Shown one piece after another: positions 35,201 through 47,639 of a stretch of DNA of 64,000 nt (the stretch's first letter is position 1; each line of letters begins with the position of its first letter). Location of the stretch: contig OX940862.1 in NCBI GenBank assembly GCA_954871525.1, forward strand, positions 41,656,232-41,720,231. Direction: 5' to 3'. The DNA comes from Parietaria judaica. Its lineage: Eukaryota > Streptophyta > Magnoliopsida > Rosales > Urticaceae. The translations under genes were made by a program, and so were the position numbers. Below the pieces are notes generated by a model, which had not been told where the DNA came from, ran no database searches, and saw nothing but the letters and a program-made list of their open reading frames with translations.

Positions 35201-36189
35201 CTAAATCTTCGGTTCGATTTTTGCAAATTCAGTTTATTTTATATTTTCAAACTTATTGACTGATTTTATAAAGTATTTAATATCTTGCCATAATTTGGTT
35301 TGAATTTGGGTTTAACTGTAATCAGAAGAAAAGAAAAAAACCCGTCTAAATGATATTTTAAAACCTATATAAAATCGTGTACTGGTCGATAAATCCAATT
35401 TTCAATTCTAAAATCCTTTTTGTTGTTATAAATGAGGGGAAGTAATATTTACGTTTAAAATCCACACAAAAAAAGGTTAAATTATGAGTAACGCAATTCA
35501 CAAATTTGTATTAAAATTAATGGTAGAATAAATTGTGAGTTTAGTATATCTTAATATTGAAGGCCGTCTTATACATAAATAGAGAATATTCGCTCTGAAA
35601 ATATAGATCACCATTTCTAAAAAGTGTCAAGATTTAAAACACAAGAAAAATCAGATGATAAACAACACAATACACAAATTTTATATCGTAATTAAAGGTG
35701 AAAACAAACTAAGAGTTTAGCGTAATAGTAAATCTTAAGCTCAACCAATTTTGTTTGACTGGTAACTTCATTACATACATTTACAAGATGTTATAGGTTT
35801 TAAACTAAAATAAAAAATAGTACACGTAGAGACAAATACAATAAACAGTTATATATAATAGAGTTCTGAAACGTTTGCACTTGCATTTTGGACCGTGAAT
35901 GACAAGATTTTTTGTTGATGGGTAATAATTTTTTCAATCGGTATAAGTTGAGGATTTCATGGGCGATATTTTTTTTCATTTTAATGGAACAATAATGTGT
36001 AAATAGCAAAATAGGTTCACAAAACCAATGTTTTGTGCTTGAAGCAACAAACCAAAATCGACAATACTACTAATCAACAATCATTTTGATTTGCAATAAT
36101 GATCTGTCTCACGATTATTTCTATTTTTGTGGGAATTATTCCGCTCAATTAAATTAGGAGTATTTGCGGTTTCACTTTAATAATTAAGA
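32225..36189. other. AT-rich intergenic DNA 3' of NKAP
   Basis: No gene recognised. It holds a 138-codon frame at 33197-33613 without known motifs, a hairpin at 33585-33628 (CTCCTTTCATGG facing CCCATGAAAGGAG), a TATATATATG tract near 34290 and a few old repeat-like stretches (for example GTTGGGTTAGGTC near 33955 and CTAGGGTTGCACAACTAAAT near 35187). Confidence 0.5.
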
Positions 36190-37260
36190 AAAATTTACAA
36201 AATACTCAAAAAATATCTAAAGTTTAAAAAAAATGCCCATAGTTTCATAAAACTAATTTATACCCACTAATAATTTTATTTGGATCATATTACCCTTAAT
36301 ATTAGTTATTAATATTAATTTTTGTTTAATTATTATTAATTATATATTATAATTTCAAAATTATTTTTCCTATAATTGTGGGTGACAATTTCCACCTCTT
36401 AATTACATTATTATGTTATTAAAAAAACAATTTCCATTAATTGGTATAGACTTTTTTTTACTACTCATTATCTCTCTCTTTTTGAATTGATCGACGGTCT
36501 CTCTCTTCTCCCCGACTGTTCGATCGTTACGTAGCATACCGTCGCCAAGTCTAGTCGCCTCCCGTCGCCTTCTCAGTCGTGATTACATGTATAGTGATTT
36601 ACTTTTATTAATTCGTAAATTAAATTACAATTACATTTATAAATCCGTAACCTAAATTCGTAAGTTACTATTCTAAATTCGTAACTTAAATTACAATTGC
36701 AGGTATAGTGATTTACTATTATAAATTCGTAACTTAAATTATAATTGCAGGTATATTTATTTACTTTTATAATTTTGTAATTTAAATTACAGTTACAATT
36801 CGTAACTTAACTTCAAATAATACTATTTAGAATTTGTAACTTAAATTACGAATTAATAGATACGTCTTAGAATTATCTTACTAACATCGAATACAAGTTT
36901 ACAAACATGATTAAACATCACTAACTAAGAATCTACGCTATACAATTTAAAAAAAACAATAATGGGAGAATTTTAAATCGTTATTGTATTTACCTATATT
37001 TAAGGAAAAATTGTGTTTTGATTAAATTAATTCAAATAATTATATCATTTGTACGTAATTAATTCAAATATCCACACGTCAAAATAAATAGGAAACCTAT
37101 ATTTAAGGGAAAAAAAATTATTTTGTTTTAATTGATTAGAATAATTGTTGATTTTTCGTTGTAAAAAAAGGTATATTGGTCCATATAGCAATTAGTTGGT
37201 GGTTTTAATTACCAAAAATAAATATGGGTATTTTTTTAAAACATTGAGTTACAAATGAGC
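36190..37260. mobile_element. Possible old foldback or Mutator-like element
   Basis: Sequence around 36195-36300 (AATGCCCATAG, TTTATACCCACT, GGATCATATTACC) is mirrored, with many differences, at about 37165-37260 (GGTATATTGGTCCATAT, AATATGGGTATT, GAGCATTTG). No coding region. Ends and target duplication are not defined. Confidence 0.4.
36590..36860. repeat. Degenerate tandem repeat, units with ATTCGTAACTTAAATTAC
   Basis: About four to five imperfect copies of a 50-60 bp unit combining TATAGTGATTTAC and AATTCGTAACTTAAATTACA. Confidence 0.7.
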
Positions 37261-37717
37261 ATTTGCTTCATTTTATTATATTTATATTTAGTGAAAATAT
37301 ATATTTTTAAATTTGTTTACTGCACTTAAATATTTATATTCAAAATTGACGAAAAATGCTCAAATTTGACAATTATTGCACGACGATGCTCAATATTTGG
37401 GGGCGAAAACTACTGTCGTTAACAACTTATTGCATCTAACGTTTGTGTCATTTCTATTTTGTAAAAAAATCAATTTCTTGAGATAATTGTATGGTTCGTT
37501 CCATGTTGATGATGTATTATTTAAAAATCCAAAACTTTAATGCAATAAATAGTTAATAAGAGTGGTTCTTTTGCCACGAAATTTTGAACCTAAATATTAA
37601 AGTGTAATAAAGTGACAAATTGTCATTTTGGCCATTTTGAACATGAGTATCAAAGTGTAATAACAAAAAACTTAAGTACTTTCGCCATTAAATTTTGGAT
37701 ATAAACATTAAAGTGTT

Positions 37718-37719
<2 letters not shown>

Positions 37720-37772
<53 letters not shown>
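37720..37772. repeat. TA microsatellite
   Basis: Perfect run of about 25 TA dinucleotides. Confidence 0.95.
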
Positions 37773-37777
<5 letters not shown>

Positions 37778-37894
37778 GTACCCTATTTGTATATAATTAG
37801 TATTATTGGTGTTGTGGGTAAAAACCGCTTGTTCAACAGTCACGGCGTCGCACGTGGCAACACTGCTTTTAGAGTGTTTTTCGATGAGCAATAT

Positions 37895-38656
37895 GGGTCG
37901 TACGCCTCCGCTAATATCGTACGCAAATGATTATCAGTTTAAGAAAAAATATGAAGACGACTTAAGATAGCGAGAATAATTATGAAAAATGCATTTGAAT
38001 CATCCCATTTCTTATCCACAGTACTTATGATCGTGAAGAAAGAAGAGAACAAGCTTGAAATCTCATTTGTGCTACAATGGCGGAAAAATAAAGGGGAATG
38101 TTTTCGGAGTTTGTGATTGTACTCCTTTTTGGGGGTGAAGGACTTAATTATCTTTGACTTTTATGAGCCATGAACTATTCTATTTATAAGTAGAGATTTT
38201 AGACCTCCTAATGAGCTCTGATTACTATGTGTTGATGAAAACACCTAACTTGGTGGTTCCCCAGAATCTGTTAGGGTGATCTGGAAGGTGCAGAACCATG
38301 TTGTTGTAGAGGAGACAAACTTTCTCGTGTGTGAGTGGCAGTTTTCGTGTGACTCGAGCTTGCGCGTAAACGTCTTTTTTGTATGTAGAGACGAATTGGC
38401 CTGTCTCCTTCTTTTACAATGGAACGAGCAGGACGTCTGGGATTGATCTTCGGATTAGCCTCCCTATTGTTTCAGATGAGTCTGTTCGTCGGACCCTCAT
38501 CCCGATCATGGACGAGGTTAGTCTTGCATCATCACTCTTGATGGGCCCTATGTCATATTGGGTTTTTCCTCTCATTCTAAAGGCTTTTTTCTCTGTCTGC
38601 TCTTGTTGAGCCCGAAGGGCCCACTCTCTTTTGGGGAACCGATTTCGACCCCAACA
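37895..38656 (-). mobile_element. Probable solo LTR of a gypsy-type element
   Basis: On the minus strand it starts TGTTGGGGTCGAAATCGG at 38656, has a TATA-like TTATAAATAGAATAG near 38190, and could end GGCGTACGACCCA near 37895. No coding sequence adjoins it. The 5-bp flanks (ATTGA right, CAATA left) do not match, so the left boundary is uncertain. Confidence 0.5.
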
Positions 38657-38733
38657 ATTGACTTAGATGAACTTATGTTATTCTGAATAAATTTTCTATT
38701 TTTTTTTCGGGTTACAATGCAATATTATATGCT

Positions 38734-39389
38734 TGTATTGGCGGATCCAGGATTTATGGTTAAGGGGGAAAAAAAAATCAATGACACATAAACATAAATT
38801 TACGGTTTTTTATATTACATTTTATATTATATGTTATCATAACTGTTTAGCTTTATATGTATATGTGAAAATATATTGTTTGTTTGTCATTTTCATTTAC
38901 TTTTATATCTAATGTTTAAGAATTGCAAACCAAAAAACTGCACGAAAAAAAATCATTTTACGGATTTATCGAGTAGCTTGCGAATTTTTTAATTTAACAT
39001 TATTAATCACTATAGATTATATTAAATTTATTTTATAGTGAATGTAAAAAATCATTAAAATATTATTTTATAGTGAATGTAAATACTTTAATGCTTTGAA
39101 TTACATAGATCCTATCATCCGAGAATATTGGGTAAGTTTTATAGAGTATTGTGTAATAATTTCAAGATATAAGGGTAATATTATAATTTAGAATCAATTA
39201 ATAAATGCTGTCAAGTTTTATTGTAATAACATCTAGACATAAGGGCAAAATAGTAATATCTATTTTATCCTCTTTCTTTCCCATCACGCTGAGAGCAGCT
39301 CAAAAGGTCTAACTAGTAACTACACTAATGTCGGAAAGTCCGAGGGGAGCCACGACCACCACAGTGTTGGCCGTGGATCCGCCACTGGA
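38734..39389. mobile_element. Probable non-autonomous DNA transposon with GGCGGATCC ends
   Basis: TTGGCGGATCCAGGATTT at the left faces GTGGATCCGCCACTG at the right. Flanking TATGCTTG and GATGTTTG agree at six of eight positions, suggesting an aged 8-bp hAT-type duplication. AT-rich inside, no gene. Confidence 0.55.
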
Positions 39390-39554
39390 TGTTTGTGTAA
39401 AAAACATTTGTATTCGTCTTAAGTGATGGATTCTAACCGTAGTTGTAACTTGCAATGATTTTAAGTGTGAAACCAAAACTTTTGTTGTAGTAGCGATATA
39501 TTTTTATGTTCATCATCTTGTTATTTATATATGTTGAACAGTCGTGATCGTCTG

Positions 39555-42500
39555 CAATCCCAAAAATTTGAGTAAAAAAGGCTACCGATCGGACAAAAAA
39601 AATTTTGCCTGCCAAAACCCAATCCGATTCCAGAAAGAAAAAAAAATCCCGGATAAATCCGGTTCCGTTTTTTTTTTAATATTAAATTATTTATTTAATG
39701 TTTAGTCCCTTATGTTGTTTAGTTGTTCAAATACAACATTTTGGAACATATTAGATTTAGACCTAAATTCGGTTTTAAAAATAATAAAAGTTTAAATTCT
39801 TAAGTTATTTATGTGTTTGAATTTTTATAAATAAACATGAAATAAATAAAAATAAAAGTATACAACGAAAAATAAAAATAAAAATGCGTTTTTATTCAAC
39901 AAAACAAACTCAAGATCGGATTCGGATTCGGATAGGAACGTACAACGGTAACGTAAAACAATACAAGTTACAACTTCTACAACCAACGATCCAAAGTCAA
40001 CGAAAATTTCAAAGGAGTAGTACAACAAGAAAGACGAATAACTAAAAAGGAATTACACTTGAATATTCGCAAAGTAATTCGCCATTTCTTTGTCTACCAT
40101 ATCGTTTTCTTGTTGTCGATGGTTGGCCATAATCCAATCTCTCGAAAGCATAAGGATCTCGACCATTTTTACCGGCGTTGACTTGCGACGAGGCTCTAAC
40201 ATCTTCCCGCCAATGAGAACGCCGCTTCCGATGATACCGTTGAAACCGGGATTGTGAGAATGTCCCGAGCTAACATGGCTAAAACCGGATACTCAGATTG
40301 GTTCATGTGCCACCATTTAAGGATGTCGAGGCCTTCATACGGACACGGTGTTGGAGGAAGGTTATGGAACCGGGCGTACTCGTCGATGGATCTGCGACGA
40401 CGACGTCGACCAGGAACACGAGATCCCTGACTTCTGCTTGCTTGTGAAGAAGACGTAACGCCGCCGCCTTTCCCGAGGGACGTAAGGTTGTAGAATAACC
40501 GGTGATTGTACATGTATGGTGAACCGGCCCCGCGTCCGCCCTATGTTGAGAAGAAAATGAAAATAACATTTAAAGTGTTAATAAATTAAAATTTAGAGTA
40601 AATCTTGAATTTAAATTTAGACTAAATTAAGAAATTAAAACTTATAATAAAAAATTATGAGTTTGTTGTTGTTGCGGATTCGTTTCATCCATATGATCTT
40701 CAGCCTCGGTAAATCTTCGCTCGTACTCTTGGTAAATTTCCTTCATCTTTTGATCCGCGTCGAAGTAATTGTCCGTCATGTAGGGCTCCCCCGTCATATT
40801 TTGAATCGCTTGTAAGACATCCTGCAATTGAGAAAGTTTAAGCGTCGGATCTACGATAACCGCGGCACAGTATAAAAATGGGAGCCTTTCAGAACTCCAA
40901 TAAGTCTGGAACTTTGAAATCATAGGTGTTAGTACATTTCCAAATAAAGGATTTCTTTTTGCAGTTTCAAAATGACACATAATATCAAAAACAGCGGGCA
41001 AAGCTCTTTGAGACGTGGGTGAGTAAACGTGAGATAAATCAATAGTAATTTGATTAAAAATGTGAAGAAAAGCCTGGAATTGAAGGAGATTGCAAAACAA
41101 ACCTTATTTAAAAACCAATCTTTCTAAGACACAATAATCCAATAAGAACTTTATAATTATCACCACCCATACAAATTATCTTTTTTAACTTTTTTAACTT
41201 ATTTAAGTAACTATTTAAAGTTTAATTAAACTAATATGATCAGATCAATTGATTATTTAAATCTCAAGAAATTCGTTTCTGATGTGGAAGATCAGTCGGA
41301 ACCGCAACCACAAAGCATACTAAGACTTTCAAGAGACGTGTGATTAATTAATTAACTAACTAATTAAACTAATATGATTATTAAACTAGTATGATTAAAT
41401 GATTATTAACTAATTAAAAAAAATTAAACTAATATGATTAAATGATTATTTACCAACAAAAAATCTCAAGAAATTTGTTTCTGATGTGGAAGATCAGTCG
41501 GAACCGCAACCACAGAGCATACTAAGACTTCCAAGAGACGTGACAACAACACTTACAAATTAATATTTATCACAAAAATTAATATTTAGTTAATTATTTC
41601 ACTTATTAATTAATTTATTATTAAGTAACTTTTTTTTAATTAATTTATTAACTACTTAAATTAAACGTACCTCCGTGTCAGGGGAAACACATTGTTGTTG
41701 GACTTGTTGTGCTTGGTATTTTTCCTCGTTCCTAAGGCTATGCCATTCCGGAAGATTTGGACCTTAAAAATTGAGTAAGTAAGTAAACCACCGCCGTAAC
41801 CTTGAGAAATTAGTAATTGTTGGTTCGGCCCGACGCCACCGGTACCATATTGGCCATGAACCGGTAACGGATGGCTAGAAGAACCGAGAACATTGTGTTG
41901 ATTCATAACTCCGACATTATAATTATGTTGACTAAAAGTTGTCCCGCTATTAATCGACCGCGGCGACGGAATAGTGGACCGTCCTTTTCCTCGGACTTCG
42001 GTACGTCCTCGAGAACGGTTGTTGCCACTCGACATATTAACGATAAATTAAACTAATAATAACGATAAATTAAGCTAGATTAAATTAAACTAAATACTAA
42101 ATAACACTAATAACAATTAACAACAACTAAAATACCTTATAACACTAATAACAACTAATAATAATAACAACTAAATAAACTTAACTAATAACAACTAATA
42201 ATAATAACAACTAAATAAACTTAACTAATAACAATTAAAATACCTAAACAATATATTAAACTAAAAATAGAGAGTATTTATATAATTATAAAGTAGGTAA
42301 ACTATAGACTAAAATTCGGAACTTTGAGAGCTTGAGAGAGTTTGAGAGAGTTTGAGATGAAGAGAAGAAAATATGTGAAAAAAATGAGGTTGAAGTGGTG
42401 TATTTATAGGGTAAAATGTGTCGGAATCGAGTAAAGAGCTGTAAATGAGGCTCCAACGGCTATTTTTGAGGGCCCCAATGCAATTTTACCGTTGCCGCAC

Positions 42501-42777
42501 ACACCCCTCCAACGAAAACCTGCGGCTGACACGCGGAAGGTACTTTTGCCGCAGGTCCCTGGTCAAAAGCTGGAATCTCGCTGACTCCCATGCTTGACCT
42601 AACGACTCTTTAATCTGGGCCGTCCATCTCGCGCATCCGACGGCCCAGATTAAAGCTTTTAAAAAAAAAATTAAAACCCGGAACCGGATCTATCCGGATC
42701 CGTGTTATTCTGGGTCCGGTTTTTTTTTTTTTAATGTGGATCTGGGTTATAACCCGGGTCTCACATTTTTGGGACTT
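39555..42777 (-). mobile_element. hAT element, internally deleted relative of the 23-27 kb copy (3,223 bp)
   Basis: Ends CAATCCCAAAAATTTGAG and, inverted, AAGTCCCAAAAATGTGAG. ATCGTCTG is perfect on both sides at 39547-39554 and 42778-42785. Subterminal CCGGAT motifs are as in the other copy. Relative to that copy, about 1.7 kb covering the zinc finger and first half of the catalytic core is missing near 41090, at a junction with short shared sequence (CTCCTTCAATTCCAGGC). Confidence 0.9.
40196..42035 (-). pseudogene. hAT transposase remnant with large deletion
   Basis: Exon 1 remnant at 41670-42035 (MSSGNNRSRGRTEVRGKGRS, donor GTACGT). A middle part at 40642-41100 carries FLHIFNQITIDLSHVYSPTS and the segment YWSSERLPFLYCAAVIVDPT that the 23-27 kb copy lacks. 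The C-terminal part at 40196-40513 carries SIDEYARFHNLPPTPCP, LDILKWWHMNQSEYPVLAML and IPVSTVSSEAAFSLAGR. A one-base loss after LAGR shifts the frame to an early stop. No functional transposase is possible. Confidence 0.85.
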
Positions 42778-42785
42778 ATCGTCTG

Positions 42786-43835
42786 ATATTTTCTATAAAA
42801 AAAAGTCTGCGCAATTTTATTTATGTTTTCTTTTGATTTAAATATAAATAACTTAAAATACAAACATTTAATCTAGTTTATTCGTTATGTCACTTCTTTG
42901 CATTGAAAGTGGCCTCTAATCGACTGTGTTGGTCATGTTGTAGCTTTATATTAAACAAAGTAAATAACGAAATGTCAATTCCTCATATCAATGTGTTCGT
43001 TGATGACTTGATGTCTGCTTTTTAACAGCAAGATTAAAACATACGACAATTAAAAAATTGGCTCGGTCTCGGTATACAAATCAGAACCGGAACGGGGCCA
43101 CAGACGCCAAGATTCATCTATCAAGACTAAGGAGTATTCTTTCTATAAACAAAATCAAATTATCTCTATACTCATCGATTTGGACTCTATTATTTTCTAT
43201 ACTCATTGATTAGCTACCCTGATCAAGTTTGTAGTTTTTTATTTTAATACGAGAGGATGTAATAAAATCGCTCATGGTCTAGCTATACTAACAATTAGGG
43301 CTAAAGAAATTATAATTAGTTGGAGTCGCTAAATGTTGAGATTTTGTTTTTTTTTGAATGGATTCAGGTTGTAATAAGAGAGTCTTTGACTCTTGATCCT
43401 TGTTCATGGATCATGAAGCTCGTTTGATTGTTGCGAATAGTAATAGGGAGACTCGGAAGGTTTAATAAATCTTGTATTTCTTCAAAAACAATTATTTTTC
43501 AAAACAAGCTTTTAGCTGGCAAAAAAAAATATTGGCTTATGTTGCGTCTAGTATTTGGATACAAAACCGAATAATTCAAATAAAGTGTTTTAATATAAAT
43601 GTGCTCAGATATTTTAATTAAATATTAAATTGAATTGTTGATAAGATGATAATTTTTTTTTTAAATACAAGTATCTGCGTGGACAGTCACGTTATGACCA
43701 CTTCCAACATTATCTGCATTCAATTAGGTTGTTGGAAGTGGGGACATACTTCCCAAATTGTTAAGGAAACATGATGTTTCATAAATATTTTTTAAAAAAT
43801 ATGATGGTCAAGTGAGAGGATTCTATTGATTTCAT
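42786..43835. other. AT-rich intergenic DNA
   Basis: No gene, RNA or element ends recognised. Confidence 0.55.
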
Positions 43836-43839
43836 AAAT

Positions 43840-44350
43840 TTCTAATTTAAATTAATAAAAAGAGGGGAAAATTTATTTCTTATGTCCAAATAAATAGAAT
43901 TCAAGCCATAAATCTCTAATATAAATATGTAATTAGGGAACATGTATTTATTATGTCCAAATAAATAGAATTTAACTGAAACATCTCTAATTTAAATCAA
44001 TAAAAAGAAGCGGAAAATGTAAATATGTCCCAATAAATAGAATTCAACTCAATTTAAAAAAAAAAATCAACTCATGAATCTCTAATATAAATATAGAAAT
44101 AAGGAACATGTATTTATTATGTCTAAATAAATAAAATTTAACTTAAAAATCTCTATTTTAAATCAATAAAAAGAAGGAAAAATGAATTTACTTTGTCCAA
44201 ATAAATAGAATTCAACTCATAATTCTCTAATATAAATAGAAATAGTGAACATGTATTTATTATGTCCAAGTCCAAGTAAATCTCTAATTTAATTTTAAAA
44301 ATAAAAAGGGATTTTTTTTATTTATAATTATGTCCAAATAAAAGAGTAAA
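43840..44350. repeat. Degenerate tandem array, about 60-75 bp units
   Basis: ATGTCCAAATAAATAGAATT followed by AATCTCTAATATAAAT and AATAAAAAGAAG-type sequence recurs about seven times (near 43881, 43955, 44025, 44120, 44195, 44260 and 44330). Confidence 0.8.
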
Positions 44351-45880
44351 ATAAAGTCCCAAATTTCAGAATGTGGTCCATGTTTGAAGCTCCTATCAGT
44401 CCACTCACAAGACATGACTATTCATCATATGCAAAGACCTTATCATATAGTGATTCACCTTTGCTTAAAATGACACCACATCTCCATAAAAACGACCCAA
44501 AATCAACCCATTAGTTTTATGTTATAGCCCATCCATGTAAAAAGCACAAAGAATACGATTAATTTTAGTTATTCACCTTTTAGCATCTCTGTTTTCTATA
44601 CTCTTAAAAATTAACAAAATACTCCTGAAATTAAAAATGATAAAAAAAAATCACATTATGTCCTATGTCCTAAAATGTAATGAGATCAATTTATAAAGCT
44701 GCGAGACTATTGTGACGCAATAAACAAACTCAATTTTTCAAGAAGGTTTGAAAACGGAAGTTCTATAATATCAGAAAATAATAAAGTTGACGAGAATGTC
44801 TCAAGCAAATCATGTAAAGTGCTGTTTTTTTCTTCTATAGAGTATCACTATCGACCATGAATACATACTATCGACCAAAAATACATGATATGTTATTACG
44901 GTAAGAACAACCGGCATTATTGACCGCAGGCATTATCAGCAAAGATTACATGTATACGCAATTTATGAGTCTCAAGGGATTGAACTCAAGACCATATAAG
45001 GAGTTTTATTGTAGTGGTTTACCACTATGCCAACACAAGTTTGGATCTATTATCACGTGGAGCGTTGCTTACACGTCAAAAGTTTTGGTCTTTTTGGTTA
45101 CATATTTTTCATAAGGGATAATTGTGCTAATTTTGTCTAAAATAATATGAGGAGTACTTCAAGTACTTTTTCTCGTCAACTTTCTAGTCTCTAAATTAAG
45201 AGATTAATTAGAGAAGTTAAGTTTCAAAAATCATTTGATCAACAAAAAAGTGAAGCAGACATTTTTCTCACTCAATTAATGGTCATGCTCAACAGAAAGC
45301 CATAACTTCGGTGGCTTTAGATTTACAATTCACATAATTTGAAAATACATTAAAATACATAAAGCATATCTTAAAATTAATTGGACAAGCAAACATAGAC
45401 AGAGACCATTATTCATTGAAAAATACAGTTGGCTTTTGACAATATCATAATTTATAATTATCTTATTTCAACTTTCAATGGGCAAAAGTTGAAAATGCAA
45501 ATTGAAAATAACACACCACAATTGAATTTGAAAAAGGAATCAAGTTTCAAGCTTTTGAAACCTTCATCCTTAGGGTCCAATGTATTTGTTTTGCTATGTC
45601 AGTTAAAGAAAAAGCCCATAATGATTCTTTTAGTTATGAAAAACAATGGAGAAAAAAAAAAGTTTCAAACTTTATAGCCTTATTTCTTTCATTTCATTAT
45701 TTAACTGTATATATTAATATTAATATAATATATATATTATATACATATATTTTGTCACACATTTTAGTAGTAGTATGATACGCCAGCCTTTTCCAGCAAA
45801 TACCCATTTGTTGATTTATAATTATATTCCTTTTGGCTTTTTCTCATATATAATCCTCCGAAATCAACACAAGCCAAATC
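44351..45880. other. AT-rich intergenic DNA upstream of the DUF868 gene
   Basis: At about 44930-45060 it holds a stretch (GGGATTGAACTCAAGACC, TTTACCACTATGCCAACAC) of a kind often seen in old plant transposon copies. No gene recognised. Confidence 0.45.
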
Positions 45881-45894
45881 CATAATTCCCATTT

Positions 45895-45912
45895 CTGCTC
45901 TGTATGTATATA
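45895..45912 (+). promoter_or_regulatory. TATA-like box of the DUF868 gene
   Basis: TATGTATATATACAAATC about 260 bases before the ATG, followed by a purine- and C-rich leader typical of plant 5' UTRs. Confidence 0.45.
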
Positions 45913-46170
45913 TACAAATCAGGATCACTACTCAAAACTCTGAAGAACAGCCAAGAACAACTACAAGCAGGTCTTCACTCCTCTCACATCTCAAAGCCAA
46001 GCTCGAACTTACTTCTTTTCAAGAAATTCACACAATAATAGCCAAATCCCAGCATTCCCATTTCCTCATTCCTTGCTGGGTCTCTGTTCTTTCCTCCATT
46101 AGTGCTTGAAATCTCAGTTCTTGAGCTCTCAATGCCATTGCATTTCCCTCAGGAAATCTGAGTGTTGGCC

Positions 46171-46962
46171 ATGAGGGATTTTCCATCCTGCCTCGGCGAA
46201 AGCGGAATCCAAGTCTCCGATTCCTCGTCTTCCTCCGCTGCCAAGTCCGCCCCGAACCTGGTCACGTGCGTGTACCAGTCGCGGCTGCGAGGCCGCACGT
46301 GCTGCATCAGCGTCACGTGGACGAAGAGCCTCATGGGGCAAGGCCTAACCATCGCCGTTGACGACCTCTGCAAGCTCGAGGTCAAGCCATGGCTGTTTCA
46401 CAAGCGCAAGGGCTCCAAGACCCTGGACAAGGTCGCCATCTCCTGGGACCTCACCCACGCCAAGTTCGGCCACAACCCCGAGCCCCTGCACGGCTTCCAC
46501 CTGGCTGTCGCGCTCGACGGCGAGATAGCTCTGCTCCTCGGTGACAAGAGCCTCGAGCACTCGCACTCGGACTCCAACGCCGTGTTCGTGGCCAAGAGAG
46601 AGCACGTTTTCGGGAAGAAGTCTTACGCGGCGAGAGCGCAGTTCTGCGACAGAGGGCAGACCCACGACGTGGCGATCGAGTGCGACATTGTTGGGCTCAA
46701 GGAGCCGAGCTTGGTGATTCGCATCGACAGCAAGCAGGTCATGGCGGTCAAGCGCCTGAAGTGGAAGTTCAGGGGCAACGGGACGATCATGGTCGATGGG
46801 ATTCCCGTCGAGGTTTTCTGGGACGTGCACGACTGGCTCTTCGGCGGTGGCGCGGCGGGAAGCGCGGTCTTCATGTTTCAGACATCGCTCGCGGCCCAGA
46901 AGCCGGCGCCCAGGGCGGGGCTCGGGTTTTCGCTAGTGTTGTATGCTTGGAGGAACGAGTGA
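46171..46962 (+). CDS. DUF868 family protein, intronless
   Basis: 263 residues. MRDFPSCLGESGIQVSDSSSS is the usual family start, so ATG 46171 is preferred to 46162 three codons upstream. Family blocks follow in order: NLVTCVYQSRLRGRTC, VTWTKSLMGQGLTIAVDD, CKLEVKPWLFHKRKGSKTL, VAISWDLTHAKFG, GFHLAVALDGEIALLLGD, FVAKREHVFGKKSYA, HDVAIECDIVG, RLKWKFRGNGTIMVDGIPVE and VFWDVHDWLF. No signal peptide or clear membrane segment. The molecular function of this plant-specific family is unknown. The coding region is GC-rich against its AT-rich surroundings, as in many intronless plant genes. Its last codons are the seed of the minisatellite downstream. Confidence 0.93.
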   Translation: MRDFPSCLGESGIQVSDSSSSSAAKSAPNLVTCVYQSRLRGRTCCISVTWTKSLMGQGLTIAVDDLCKLEVKPWLFHKRKGSKTLDKVAISWDLTHAKFGHNPEPLHGFHLAVALDGEIALLLGDKSLEHSHSDSNAVFVAKREHVFGKKSYAARAQFCDRGQTHDVAIECDIVGLKEPSLVIRIDSKQVMAVKRLKWKFRGNGTIMVDGIPVEVFWDVHDWLFGGGAAGSAVFMFQTSLAAQKPAPRAGLGFSLVLYAWRNE

Positions 46963-47610
46963 GGAAATCTTTGAGAGTGTTGGTTTTTGGTGTAAAAGAA
47001 TTGTGGTTATCTATACGATACGGTAAATGGTGATTACTATAATGCATGGCTCTACTAATACGAATTCCGTAACCCGTTTATCTCGCTCTCGTTGTGTGCC
47101 AAGAGGAACGGGTGAAGGTAGTGTAGCGAACCGGTTTTTTTACTCCTTACTATATGCTTAGAGGGATAGCATGGCAATCTTGTTTTTCGCTCGTGTTGTA
47201 TGTTTAGAGGAACGAGTGACGGTAGTATGTGGCGAACCCTTTTTACTCGCTTGTTTTGTAAGTTTAGAGGAACGACTTAAGGTAGAAGGGCGGACACCTT
47301 TTTTTTCTCGCTCGTGTGGAATGCTTAGAGGAACGAGTGAAGGTCGTATGACGAACCCGTTTTTTTCTTGCTGGTGTTGTTTTTCTAGAGGAACGAGTGA
47401 CGGTCGTACGATGAACCCTTTTCTTTTTGCTCATTTTGCACAGAGGAACGAGTGAAGGTAGCATGGCGAACCCGTTTTTTCTTGCTCGTGTTATTTGTCT
47501 AGAGGAACGAGTGAAGGTAGTATAATGAACCCGTTTCTTTTTGCTCGTGTTGCGTAGAGGAACGAGTGAAGGTAGCATGGCGGACCCGTTTTTTCTCACT
47601 GGCAATGTAT
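46935..47610 (+). repeat. Minisatellite derived from the DUF868 C-terminal codons
   Basis: The end of the gene (TTTTCGCTAGTGTTGTATGC then GAGGAACGAGTGA) recurs as TTTTCGCTCGTGTTGTATGT...GAGGAACGAGTGA in about eight or nine imperfect units of about 60 bp. GAGGAACG is visible near 46950, 47103, 47207, 47269, 47330, 47390, 47442, 47502 and 47556. Spacer sequence GGTAGTATGGCGAACCCG is added between units. Confidence 0.88.
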
Positions 47611-47639
47611 AATTAGTATAGAGGGAGAGAAAGTAAATA

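Noticed and set aside
47171..47455. Open frame downstream of the DUF868 gene
   Set aside because: Repeated CLEERV-type units come from the minisatellite, not a separate gene.
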